This document shows positions 10,338-21,743 of a DNA stretch of 64,000 nt, piece after piece; position 1 is the stretch's first letter, and each line of letters starts with the position of its first letter. A model generated the notes under the pieces. The model made no database searches, was not told the origin of the DNA, and worked only from the letters and a program-made list of their open reading frames with translations. The stretch covers positions 124,001 through 188,000 of the forward strand of contig WNYE01000055.1 in NCBI GenBank assembly GCA_021396245.1. Reading direction: 5' to 3'. The translations under genes and the position numbers were made by a program. This DNA is from Sporothrix humicola. Lineage: Eukaryota; Ascomycota; Sordariomycetes; Ophiostomatales; Ophiostomataceae.

Positions 10338-11675
10338 CTAGTTGTGCTTGGCGTTGCCAGTCTTCTTGCCGGCGTGGTGAGGCTCGCGGGCCTCAACCTC
10401 GACGTCACGGCCCTGCTTCTTGCCAGTCTTCTTGCCAGCATGGTGAGGCTCACGAGCCTCAACATCACGGCCCTGCTTCTTGCCAGTCTTCTTGCCAGCG
10501 TGGTGGGGCTCACGGGTCTCGAGGTCAACATCCTCGTGGTCGGCATCGACGTCCTCGTGGTCATCCTCCTCGACGTCGCGGCCCTGCTTCTTGCCGGTCT
10601 TCTTGCCAGCGTGGTGAGGCTCGCGGGTCTCGACATTGCGGCCCTGCTTCTTGCCAGTCTTCTTGCCGGCGTGGTGGGGCTCACGGGCTTCGACGTCACG
10701 GCCCTGCTTCTTGCCGGTCTTCTTGCCAGCGTGGTGAGGCTCACGAGTCTCCAGGTCGACGTCCTCGTGGTCAACGTCAACATCCTCGTGGTCGTCCTCC
10801 TCGACATCACGGCCCTGCTTCTTGCCAGTCTTCTTACCGGCGTGGTGGGGCTCGCGGGTCTCGACATCGCGACCCTGCTTCTTGCCAGTCTTCTTGCCAG
10901 CATGGTGGGGCTCACGAGCCTCGACCTCAACGTCGCGGCCCTGCTTCTTGCCGGTCTTCTTGCCGGCGTGGTGGGGCTCGCGGGTCTCAAGGTCGATATC
11001 CTCATGGTCGTCCTCCTCAACATCACGGCCCTGCTTCTTGCCGGTCTTCTTGCCAGCGTGGTGGGGCTCACGGGTCTCGAGCTCGACATCGCGACCCTGC
11101 TTCTTGCCAGTCTTCTTACCGGCATGGTGGGGCTCGCGAGCCTCGACCTCAACATCGCGACCCTGCTTCTTTCCGGTCTTCTTGCCGGCATGGTGAGGCT
11201 CACGGGCCTCGACCTCAACGTCACGGCCCTGCTTCTTGCCAGTTTTCTTACCGGCGTGGTGGGGCTCACGAGCCTCAACCTCAACATCGCGACCCTGCTT
11301 CTTGCCGGTCTTCTTGCCAGCGTGGTGGGGTTCGCGGGTCTCAACTTCGACATCGCGGCCCTGCTTCTTGCCAGTCTTCTTGCCGGCATGGTGGGGCTCA
11401 CGGGTCTCGAGCTCAATATCCTCCTCATCGTCGGCCTCGGCATCCTCGTGACGGGCGTGCTTGGCGTTGCCGGTCTTCTTGCCGGCGTGGTGCGGCTCGC
11501 GGGTGTCGATCTCCTTGACCATGGGGACGGCCATGGCCGGAGCAGCGAGGGCGATCAGAGAGGCGACATTGCGGGCAGACAGGGCCCGGACACCGCTCGA
11601 GGGCTGGAAGCCGTAGACGGCAGATGTAGCAGCCAGGCCACCAAGGACCAGCTGAACGAGCGTGGGAGTATGCAT
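10338..11675 (-). CDS. Secreted protein with 16 tandem REPHH repeats; candidate processed-peptide (KEP/RiPP-like) precursor
   Basis: A 445-residue protein, single exon, ATG at 11675; the longer frame upstream starts only at TTG. Residues 1-22 look like a signal peptide (hydrophobic core LVQLVLGGLAA), with a second hydrophobic stretch at 37-51. From residue 59 the protein consists of 16 copies of REPHHAGKKTG, 14 of them continuing as KKQGRDVE. Copies are joined by VE or LE, or by acidic inserts such as EDDHEDVDLE. The first and last copies differ, with NAKH after KKTG. Each unit carries KK pairs, which Kex2-type proteases might cut, although KR or RR are preferred. There are no Cys and almost no aromatic residues in the repeats. 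A UstYa-like oxidase gene lies divergently 4.25 kb away. Alternatives are a histidine-rich metal-binding or wall-associated polyelectrolyte. The repeat structure is certain; the function is not known. Confidence 0.8.
   Translation of the reverse strand: MHTPTLVQLVLGGLAATSAVYGFQPSSGVRALSARNVASLIALAAPAMAVPMVKEIDTREPHHAGKKTGNAKHARHEDAEADDEEDIELETREPHHAGKKTGKKQGRDVEVETREPHHAGKKTGKKQGRDVEVEAREPHHAGKKTGKKQGRDVEVEAREPHHAGKKTGKKQGRDVEVEAREPHHAGKKTGKKQGRDVELETREPHHAGKKTGKKQGRDVEEDDHEDIDLETREPHHAGKKTGKKQGRDVEVEAREPHHAGKKTGKKQGRDVETREPHHAGKKTGKKQGRDVEEDDHEDVDVDHEDVDLETREPHHAGKKTGKKQGRDVEAREPHHAGKKTGKKQGRNVETREPHHAGKKTGKKQGRDVEEDDHEDVDADHEDVDLETREPHHAGKKTGKKQGRDVEAREPHHAGKKTGKKQGRDVEVEAREPHHAGKKTGNAKHN
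10341..11504 (-). repeat. Coding minisatellite, 60-66 bp units with longer acidic spacers
   Basis: Sixteen units encode the REPHH repeats. The units are nearly identical in protein but differ at many synonymous sites, for example ggcgtggtg against ggcatggtg for the codons of HHA, and ttgcc, ttacc and ttccg variants over the KTG codons. Because the sense codons rarely create stops in reverse, the opposite strand is also open over most of this stretch. Confidence 0.9.
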
Positions 11676-14600
11676 CTTAAAATATATATAGAAAAAAAGA
11701 TGTGGGTGGGGTGGTAGTGAGCGAGTTTGCGAGAGTTTCAAAAATGAGAAGGTTTAGAGAAAAAGACAGTAAAACTTTGCTGACCGGCAGCTGAAATAAA
11801 AATATGTACAGCTTGAAAAGGAGTGGTTGCAAAGAAAGAAAAAAAAGAAGAAAAGAAATCAATTCCGAGTCAATAGACGCCAGCGGGATGAAGAACAAGA
11901 AAGAGAAGAAGAAGAACGAAAAAAAGAAGATATCATAACAAGACGAAGTCTCGGCAAGATATATAGGAAAATCAGAGACGAGACAGGAAAAGGGAAGGGA
12001 CGGGCGAAGAGGGCCACGAGGGACATACCCAGAGGGAAAGGTGAAGAGCGAAGAGCAAGAGACTCCCGCTCATCATACATGCTTAACCAGAGGAGATCAA
12101 CATGTTCGGTCGGCTACTCTTGCCCATCGAGCAAAGCCTCCCTCGCTATAGCTACCCCCTTTGCTTGCGTGCTTGTGTGAACTTTGTGTGCGTGTTTGTG
12201 GGTGTGAGTACGTGCGTGCGTGCGTCGCTCTCGCAATTGGGTACACAGAGATGAGGTAATGCAAGGGTGTGGAGGACGGGAGGTGAACTCGCCGTAGGGC
12301 GGTACACTGAAGTTGGCGACGAGACGATGCTTCAAACCTGATCGGTGGAGTCGAGACGTGTCTCACGATGGAAACAGTCAAAGGGTGCACGGTGTGCCAT
12401 TGGCTATTGGCGGGCTGTTGGCGGCGATTTGCCTATGTTTTCATTTGGGCAATGTTTCTTTCTTCTTTCCTTTTTGTCAAACCGAGACCTGTCGGGGGGA
12501 AAGGGGAAACGGGAAGTGGTAGAAGGCGCAGGGCCCTTGTCCGGGGCACGAGCTGTGCCGCCAATGCTTGGTTTCCACACTTTTTTTTCTTTCTTTCTGG
12601 GATTCTCTCCGGAAGGTTATGTCTTGGCTTGATGAATCGATGCTGGAACATCCATAGTTCACGATGTTCGTGGTACAGCAAGAAAATAAAGAATAGCCGG
12701 CGACGCGGGTCAAGCCTGCCATCCACTTGAAGGCATTTCTGGGGCGTAGACAACATGGGATGGATCGCAAAAGTGACGAAGGAGAATAACACACGGGGCG
12801 ATGTTTGTTGATGAGACTCGATATTCTTTCGTTGTTTTCCATATCTCACCCCTCGTGGCTTCTATTTTTTCCCTTTTTTCACCATTCTTGCCGTGTGTAA
12901 TATTTTCCCTCCGGTTTTATTGGTGCATGACCTGAACACCCACTGCCGGTTATTGTTACTGACACTGGATGCAGGACAACAGAGCGACGGCAGAGGACCG
13001 TGTTTGGGGGATAAAGTCGCTGGATAGGTTTGTGAGGAATACGCGAAAGTGGATAGGATTGATCGTCGAGTTTCTTGCCAAGGGGGCATCAACATGAACA
13101 AAAAGGGAAGGCGAGACGATGAGGCAGCGACAGACGGGCAAGCGAATGTGCGGGAACGACTGTGAACATGGGACACGATGTCTTGGCATCCCAATGCCTC
13201 CTTTCAATGCCTTGGCTCAGCTCCGAGCGCCACCTCGAACACAAAAAAGGATAGAAGAGACATGACAATATCAGGACCAAAGATGGGAATCCCGACAGCG
13301 AGTCAAACAAAAATCATTACAGAATTGGATGTATCATGGTTGTCAAGAAAATAAGACATGACTGGATGTGGCAGATGACGCCTTTTGATTGTGCGAGGTG
13401 AAAGTATGCTGTTGAAACAAAAACAGAGACCGGAAAACAATGCAGTGGCAACACAAGAATACATAAATGACGGGGCACCGAGTGACGTTGAAAGCAAAAG
13501 ACAAGGGACCAGATCTGAATTAGATCTTTGGAGTAGCTGGGCTGCACGGAGTGCGTGGCTTGTGCAGGCAGATTCGTGGACATCCATCATCGGATTGCGC
13601 GTGCTGGTGAGAATCCAGGCCACAAAAGACCCCAGAGCCCTGTAAACCTTACCTGCACTAACAGACGGCTTCCCGAATCCGTTGTCGTATTCGGCAGTTT
13701 CCTCTTGTGGTTCTCGTAAATGGAACGTGAAAAGAAGAAAAAAGAAAAGCGTAAAGGAGGGGAGGGAAGGCGCGGCGCACTGGCGCCCTGCTGACAGTGG
13801 GTGGAAACTCGACGGTCTGGCCGGTTGAGGCTCAACTGGTGTTGACACAGAAGCTAAAACATCGTGGGGCTTTGTAAGAGGGCAGCAGAACAGTTCTGAG
13901 GCGGAAGAAATATGGACGAGGCAAAGCGGTGCGAGACACAGAGAGTAATACGGCATACGGGATATGGTACTGAACGAAGGAAGAGACGAAGAGGGTAAGG
14001 TAGAGTGTGGCAGGCATGGAATGATCGCCTTGCATCGAAGCCCGCATGGAGTTTCCAGAGGCAGAATGTCGAGAGATCGGGTTTGAAGAAAGAGAGGGGC
14101 GGGAACAGTGACTGAGGTTGATAGCAGATAACGACGATAATATGAGGCTGCGAAACGACGAGAAAGGAGAAAAGGAGAATAGGAGAGAAGGCAAAGATGT
14201 CAATATTCTGGGGAATGGGTCTTTCGAGGTAGGTACGAAGGACGCTCATTGGCTGTTGCAGGCTGAAACATCATTGCTGTGTCATCAGGAAGGAGCGTTG
14301 CAGCGAAACGCCAAAATATGGCAAGAGCAACTGGTGGATTGAGGCTCGGTTGCATAAATGGCAGGCGCGACGGGTTTCAAATAGCCCAGGATGGAGCAGC
14401 AACACGGCACCTTCCTCTCTTTCCAACGAGAGTATCATACTTTAAGACCTGGGATATTTTGATGAGAAATCATACATTGGGGACAGGCAAACATTTATCG
14501 TCGCTATCCATACTGAACAGCTCCACATTCAGCACGTCGGTCTTGATACAAATGTGACGATGCCTAGCCTCTGCGTTATGTGTGCAAAGAAGGCAAACAA

Positions 14601-15928
14601 ACAAGACGCGAATTAGCACAATTTCTGTCGCGACTTACACCAAGAAATGAACTGACCTACTAGAGCATTTTTATGAGCTCGAACTGGAAAGACGAACGGC
14701 AAAATCGGCATTGGAGATGCAAGCACTGAGGCTTGAGAGAAAGCGAAGCTTCTGACGGACACGGGATACGCGGGCCAAGGCAAATCTGATAGACATGAAT
14801 TTTTCCTGCGTTCCTGATGATCTTTCAGCTTTATTACAGTCATCAACCATTCTCCAGCAGCTTCGTGCTTCATCGAGTCCTAGGACGCATGGAGCCTGTG
14901 CCGCTTTGGGTCCCAGGTTGGATTGGCCCCTGAGAATGGCCGGACCCAGTTTTTGTGTTAGTCGCCAGCCAATAAGGTCGTATTTACCCTCGATACCCGT
15001 TCCAGATCACAGACATCAAACGTTTCAACATCGCTTCACCTTTCCTCAGAGAAAAAACGGCCATGTGAGTTTTCTTTCTTTGCCCTTTCCACTATTTTCA
15101 GCATCGTCGGTCATTTTTTGCTTTCCTTTGGTTCTGCTGCTTGTTGATCGAGCATCTGCCGTGTCTTTCCCCCGCCTCTCTCTATCTTTTCTCTCATTTC
15201 TCATTGTTTTCGCGTCATCTTTCCCCAATCGCATCTTCCAAGACGTGCCTACTGCTCGTGATCTTCTCTCATCTTGTCGAGCCATCTGCGCGAACCTGAC
15301 CATCCTCTGTCGCTCTTTCTTGGCCCACGTTTTTTCTGCCCTCGTCTTTCTTTGCCTTTTCGCTTGGGTGTTCCCTCTCTCTTTATGCTCTTTTGGACTT
15401 GACCCATTCCTTGCTTCCCTGGCCTCGCTGCGTGCGACTCTCTTCCCTTCCACTCTGGTTATTCTTGTCTCGCCTTGGTCTTGAACCTTACCACTTCTCC
15501 TTCTCATTCTCCTTTTGTGGCCTGTTCTCCTGTCACCTATCGAACTATCTCTTTTCCTATCTCTTGCCCCGTCCGTGCACTCTGCGCGTTGCCCTTTCCC
15601 ACACACAATCTTGTCCCTTTTGGCCCTTTCTCTATCTTTGTTTTAATCTGGACTTGCCTCTGCTTTTTATTTTGTTTGTTCTTTTTCTGTCCAAGTCAAG
15701 CGTTCTGTGAGCCAGTCTTGTCGATCTAGACTTGTTCGCTGCGACCCTTCCTTCGCCTTCTTTTTCTTCTTTTCCCATCAACAGTGCTGTGCACGACCGA
15801 CACTCTTTAATTGCCTCTTTTCTTGTCCTGTCCTTGGCTGTGCCAACTGTTTCCTTTCTGTCGACGACATCCATCACGATCCCCTCGACATCCTCTCCAT
15901 CCCTCGACTCCTCAACACAACATCCATC
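11676..15928. other. 4.25-kb divergent intergenic region between repeat protein and UstYa-like gene
   Basis: This region separates two outward-facing genes and must hold both promoters. The first 350 bp beyond 11675 are purine-rich on the plus strand. The stretch 15060-15900 is very pyrimidine-rich and probably the leader of the UstYa-like gene. A GT-rich patch (gtgcgtgcgtgcg) lies near 12210. ATG-started frames of 217 codons (minus, 13303-13956) and 229 codons (plus, 14795-15484) exist. I do not recognise either, and both look like low-complexity chance frames. Confidence 0.55.
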
Positions 15929-17073
15929 ATGTCAAAGGTCTACCACTCCCTCCCTCTCGACGAGGAGAAGCTCGACGATGACTCGGCCACCTTTACCTCC
16001 ACGACCCGCACACTAAGCATCGACTCGGACTCAGAGCGTGCTGGCTTTGTGCCGAAAGTGCGCCGGCGACTGGCCCAGCACTGGGTGTGGCTTGGTCATG
16101 CCATACTGTTGACGACATCGGTCACACTGTTCACGCTGTCATTCTGCGCGCGGAACGCGAAGCCCAACGATGCCACATACACCAGTGCATACTCTTCATA
16201 TTGTAGGCACCCCCAGATACGAAGGAAAAGAACGATGTGATGGCTTGGTAGGATGAAGGCAATGCTAACATGATAGCTCCCGCTGCTGTTGCGGTCCGTT
16301 ATGAGACGACACGGTTCTCGAATCTGACACCCGTTGTCGAGGGCCCCTTTGTGGGCTTTGGTCCGGAGGTTGACCTGGCCTGGGACTACATTGCAAACGA
16401 CAGTAAGTTGAAGGATGGCGAGGGATGGTAGTCATGGAAAGGAGACGACAACGGTTTGGGAAAAGAAAGAAGGAATAAAGAAGAAAGAGAGGAGACAAGC
16501 AAATGAAATGAAGAAGGAAGAACGTGACCTTGCTGACATAAAAACAGTCGGAGATACGATGATCTCAGAAGAGGAGCTTGACAAGCTCGGCCTGCCACGG
16601 AACTCGCTCAAGATCACTCACCCTCGCACCGGCGAAGTCGGCTACCGTGCCGCTCTCGAGGTCTTCCATCAGCTGCACTGCCTCAACCTGGTTCGGCAGG
16701 CAGTGTACAAGGACTACTACAAGCAGCACGGCGGCGACGTGGGCGGGGCCGAAAGCAAGGAGGACCTGATGGGTCACGTCGGTAAGTTCCAGAAGAAGCA
16801 GCCCAAGCCGCCAAGTTTCCACTCTGCAAGGATAAGCACCCGGCATGTTTGTCTCCGAAGCTAACAAAAACAGACCACTGCATCGAGACCCTGCGGACCA
16901 ACCTGATGTGCCAGAGCGACATTGGCATCTTCACGTTCAAGCTGTTCCCGGAATATGGGTTTGCCGACGACGACTACTGGCCGGACTTCAACACGCTGCA
17001 CACCTGCCGCAATTTCGAGGCAGTCCGGGCGTGGGCCGTCGAGCACACGGTTGCCTGGGATCACAACGTATAG
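15929..17073 (+). CDS. UstYa-like (DUF3328) membrane oxidase
   Basis: Four exons (15929-16202, 16277-16402, 16548-16781, 16874-17073) encode 277 residues. A single membrane segment (about 52-73, WVWLGHAILLTTSVTLF) follows a short acidic cytosolic tail, the usual UstYa topology. The family signature is complete: HQLHC at 174-178 and HCIETLR at 213-219, followed by LMCQSDI. The central SPAAVAVRYE and VDLAWDYI segments also fit. UstYa-family proteins are tailoring oxidases, known from ustiloxin, phomopsin, cyclochlorotine and related fungal peptide pathways, where they act on secretory-pathway precursors. The first intron has a GTAGGC donor and a CTAAC branch point. The gene is divergent from the secreted repeat protein. 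No second UstY gene, tyrosinase or peptidase is adjacent, so its pathway membership is unproven. Confidence 0.9.
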
Positions 17074-19222
17074 GCTGTGTGTTTGGTTTTCAAGCACTGT
17101 TTGTGTTGAGGCTGTTTGCTGCGAATGTACATATCGATTTCGAAATTTGTGCAGCAAACAGTGGTTTGAAAGATGTTTCGTATATTTGTGGCATCGTATT
17201 GGGCGTTTCTATTCGACAAAAACAACTTTTCTTTTCGTTCTCAATGCTCTTGGATCTGTATCTGTTACAGGTTCCTTGTCATCTTACTTATTTCATGTTC
17301 ATATTTGTTTTTATTAGACACAAACATTTTGTCGACAGCTCAGCTCACCGTTCTTTCCATGACTCGGCGTCTGCCGTGGTTCGTTCCTCCCTAACGCGAT
17401 GTGACTGGATATGACTTGTCTGCCAAGGTCACTGTGTACCTTCCAATATGCCCTTCCAGAATCGCCTTTCATGTTCCCAATTTCCAGCAACTCCACAAAA
17501 ACAGCCCCATAAATCTTAAAGGGGCGGCCCCACCCCAACGCTTTTTTTTGTGCATGCCATTTGGAGAACCACGCCATTTTGTCTGCGAGAAACTGTGCTT
17601 TTGGTGTACCGGCTGCTGGCCTTTCCGTCCGGTGGTGCAGCGAATTAGCGCTGCCCGTTGGGACAAACCAACCCCGAGTACGAGCAACGCGCGGGCGCAT
17701 CACAGCTTTCACAGCTGGCAATATGGCAATACCCATTCTTTATTCTCATTCCAAGGCCGGCCACTTGCTTCTGCATTTGATTACGCCGCAGAAGGCCGAA
17801 CTTACTTTGCGGAAGGCACGCCCTGGAACCCGTCCCATTTACAAGGAAAACAGCCGAGAAAACAGGGGGGAACAGGAGGGAAAGAGCGACTGGTGATCTG
17901 ATTTTACTGGAGCTGGGAAAGAGCTGGCCTGTGATCGCGATGGAGAACTTCAAACCGTCGAACACCGAAGTGCGAGACAGTGCGTCCATTGGCTTACGTG
18001 CTTGATATAAGAGCCCGGTGCATCCGTTCTTGCGTGGGCAGTCTGTGTTGTTTACGCTTATTCGTCTCCTGCGAGGGCTTTCCTAATCACAAAGCACATC
18101 TTGTTTCCCTCTCGGGGTTTGTACCGCCTCACACACTCTCTGTTCGTCTTTTGCCTTCGCTGCTTCCATTTTGGGAAAGAGAGATCTGCTCCTGCCACGA
18201 CAGGCCACGGCACGACACGTTTTCCCCTCGCTCGCTATCGCTATCTCGACTTTGTTTCTGTGCCGTTTGCTCTTTCCACGAGTTGGACAAAACAAAGGTG
18301 CACAGTGCAAACCGATCTGCGCCACGGTGTGTTGACAACAAAAATCGCATTTCCGGCGGCCGCATAGCTGAACCGCATCACTGCACCTGCCGTCGCGTCC
18401 ACTGTCAATTGGCTCTTCTGTGTGCCCGTGTGCAGTGTGAACAGACCCTGCCACCCAGTATCCAAGAAATTCACGGGCGGTGAGTGTCATTGCGGAGGCG
18501 CGCAGACACCAAGACTAGGCACTGGTAGTCTGGCATACATTTTGCCGCGGATTATTGCACTGTCCAAGGTCTTTTCTACGCTGGTTAACTCCGACCAATT
18601 CGCTCCTCCGACGTCGAGCGAGCACAGTGCGCGGCGCATCCGTCCAGGGGAAACAGGGCCGTTTGGCTGTCATTCAGATCTGATAACCCAAAGAGGAAGG
18701 GAGCAAGGGGAAAAGAGGGTCCTCAAAATTACGAGTACGAACAGGCGAGCCCACCCAGAAACTTTTTTTGCAGTCTGCTTTTTTGCTGGAGCGGGCGGAG
18801 ATTTCAACAGTCCGCACCACCCCAATACGGTGTTTTCAGCATCATATAATAGCAAATCGTCGCACCACCACACCACTCCCTTTCCCCTTCCCTCTTCTCC
18901 GCCTTTCGGCGTCGATTCTCTCTCCTTTTCTTCTTTGTTTCTCCTCTTTCGTCCTCTCTTTTCTTCCGCCAACATCGTCTCGACATCTTCTTTCGTTTTG
19001 GAGCGCGTCTTTTGTCTCCTGATATCGAATCGACACCCTCGTTTTTTCCGTGCCTCCCACGGCCGACCTCCTATTCGCGTTCCTGAATCGCGCCCTCCCA
19101 ATTGACTCCCCTCCTTCTTGGCCTGCGACCCAGACTCCGATTGGGCTTACATTTGTGTGTTCGACACAGCCAATAACCTCCAAATCCTTCCGTCGCGCGC
19201 ACCAGCGCCCCTTTCAGCCGCC
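17074..19222. other. Intergenic
   Basis: Holds the 3' region of the UstYa-like gene and the promoter/leader of the sterol desaturase gene. The leader side, about 18860-19200, is strongly C+T-rich. No gene, RNA or mobile element is seen. Confidence 0.5.
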
Positions 19223-20350
19223 ATGGATATCGCACTCGAGCTGATGGACCAGTTTGTGTTCGACTACGCATACTCGGCCATATTCCCGCCGCACGCCGCC
19301 GCGTACAAGGTCGACGCTGCCGGCTTTGCTTCCAATGCCACGGCGCAAGCCCTCTCGACGTGGTCGTACAAGCCGTCCAGTTTCCTCTTCACTCTGGAGC
19401 CGACGAAATATGCATACCTCACATCAGTGCCGCGCGACAATGTGTTCCGCCAATACTTCTCCCTCTTCTTGATCACATGGTGAGTTTGCCGCGCGCCGGC
19501 TCCGTTCGGGTTCTCTCTTGGTATAGACGAGCTTATTGACACGTTCTCCCTCAGGTTCTTTGGTTTGTTGACCTACTTCATGTTCTCAAGCATGTCCTAC
19601 TTCTTCATCTTCGACAAGAAGACAATGGAGCACCCCAAATACCTCAAGAACCAGGTCTGGCTGGAGATCAAGCAGGCCAACACCGCCATGCCCGTCATGG
19701 CCCTCCTGACGGCGCCCTTCTTCCTCGCCGAGGTGCGGGACTACTGCAAGATGTACGAGCACACCGATGACGGCCCTGGCCGCTGGTACGACATTGCGCA
19801 GATCCCCTTCTTCCTCTTCTTCACCGACATGTTCGTCTACTTCATCCACCGCGGCCTGCACCACCCGCGCATCTACAAGCACCTGCACAAGCCGCACCAC
19901 AAGTGGATCATGCCCACCCCCTACGCCTCGTACGCCTTCCACCCCGTCGACGGCTGGATGCAGAGCCTGCCGTACCACTTCTTCCCGATGTTCTTCCCCC
20001 TGCAGAAGTGGGCCTATCTGTTCCTCTTCGTCTTCATCAACTTCTGGACGATCATGATCCACGACGGCGAGTACGTCTCCAACAACCCGGTCATCAACGG
20101 CGCCGCCTGCCACAGCATCCACCACCTGGCCTTCAACTACAACTACGGCCAGTACTTTACCCTCTGGGACCGCCTGGGCGGCAGCTACCGCGAGCCCGAG
20201 CAGGAGCTCTTCGACAAGAAGACCAAGATGTCCAAGGAGACCTGGAAGAAGCAGATCAAGGAGATGGAGGTCATTGTCAAGGACGTCGAGGGCAAGGACG
20301 AACGTGTCTACGACCCGGTCGACTCCGTCGAGTCCAAGAAGACCAAATAA
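19223..20350 (+). CDS. erg3: C-5 sterol desaturase (ERG3 family)
   Basis: An endoplasmic-reticulum di-iron enzyme that introduces the C-5 double bond in ergosterol synthesis. Exons 19223-19479 and 19555-20350 give 350 residues, close to the yeast enzyme. The three histidine boxes are intact: HRGLHH (184-189), HKPHH (197-201) and HSIHH (272-276). Family signatures flank them: FHPVDGWMQSLPYHFFP and NYNYGQYFTLWDRLGGSYREP. Hydrophobic segments lie around 75-110, 130-145 and 165-180, with a further pair after the second box. The start codon is in the context agccgccATGg. The tail is rich in Lys/Glu (EVIVKDVEGKDERVYDPV), as in Erg3. Fungi often carry more than one paralogue, so Erg3A against Erg3B cannot be settled here. 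Confidence 0.95.
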
Positions 20351-21743
20351 ACCCATATATGATCCCCAAGGCAAAATGTGTTGTCAGATATGGTTTGGAC
20401 ACGACTCGTGTCTCTTGCACTCTGGCATTTGGCTACCAGGCCTGATTCCTTGATTTCCTCCCATTAATATCACACACACCCTCGCATCTCGCGGCTTGCC
20501 ATTTGGTCTAACCAAAGGCAACCGCCATCTCCCCCTCTTTTTGATTTCAAAAAGTGCATCGGAGCACAATGTGCTCTCTCTTTTCACAAGAGTTTTATGA
20601 CAGAAAAGCCCCATGTTTTTATCAAGTGTTCATTGCCTCCCAAAGAATGTCCTGTACATATTTATCATTTTTTGCTTACTTCGTCTTTTCCCACATTTTC
20701 CTTTTTACTCCTCATTGTTGACACACACTGGCCATAGTAGTTGGCCATCTATCACTTTTAATATTCCCTTTTTTACTCACATTTTTGTACCCGTCATTGG
20801 AAGTTGGCGTTTTTTATATGGACGTTCGGGCTGTTGGCAGTTGTCACTGAAAATAATAAGAAATGAAATACATATTACGAGAAAACATTGTTCATTTTAT
20901 GATGCCTTTGCTTGATGCGATATGCTATGAGTGCTAGAAGGTTCACCCATTGAAATGAGAAGGGGGAGATTACATGTTGAATAGACTGTTAGTTGGGAGA
21001 CCTCCATGGGCATTGTCCTACCTAACGTGACTCCAGATACACGCACCCGATGGATGGCTGGTGAAGTTGGATATGATGAAGCTGGATATGATCAATACAT
21101 GTTGTCACAGCCACTCTGTTCATGTGTCACATAGTCACATAATTGAATAAACAAAGCTTGTTTAGGCGCTCAAAGATTTGAATTCAAACAATTAAAGAAA
21201 CGAACAAGACGCTACTTAATCAATAGGTACTGCTCCTTTGAGCCTCTCGGCTTTGTTGGCCTGGGATATGATATTAGGTGAAAGAGAATCTCAATCACCC
21301 TCCTCAATGGCCGCCGTCTTCCAACAACATGGCCGCACCGCGCTTTTCTTCAGAAAGCGGCACGGTAGCCAAATAATAAAAAAGTGTACACTTGCCCCCA
21401 ACGGCAAAACCCATGATTAAGATATCTCCATGAAACGCCCGCAGATGACATATGAAAAAAAGGAAATGAAAAGACCAACTCGCCAGTGAAAAAAAAAAGA
21501 AAGGCAGGAAAGAAGAAACGCAAGGAAATGAGTTAAAAGTCTTTAACAAAAAATGACGAATAAGGAAATATAGATGAATGTTGGTTGTTGATGATGAGTA
21601 GGGTGCAGCTCCGTAATGTCGGATGCTGCTTGGTTTCGCCGTGCATTCGGTTATCCCGCACGGTTGGGTATATGTTCTAGTCGATGGGTTCGGTAGGTCT
21701 GTCTAACATCTGCCGGTATACCCTTATTGTCGCGCCTCTTTCT
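20351..21743. other. Intergenic between convergent genes
   Basis: Two 3' ends face each other here. The sequence is AT-rich, particularly 20600-21250. I see no open frame with coding character, no RNA gene and no repeat worth naming. Confidence 0.5.

Noticed and set aside
10341..11504. CRISPR-like array
   Set aside because: Regular repeats of about 60 bp, but they are in-frame protein-coding units in a eukaryotic genome, without unique spacers.
11676..11741. 22-residue upstream extension of the repeat protein
   Set aside because: It starts at TTG; the ATG at 11675 gives a proper signal peptide.
13303..13956. ATG-started 217-codon frame on the minus strand
   Set aside because: No motif, no coding-like codon bias, Ser/Phe/Leu-rich composition typical of reading GA-rich DNA in reverse; lies in a promoter region.
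14795..15484. 229-codon frame on the plus strand upstream of the UstYa-like gene
   Set aside because: It coincides with a C/T-rich leader and encodes mostly Ser/Phe/Leu/Pro low complexity; no domain.
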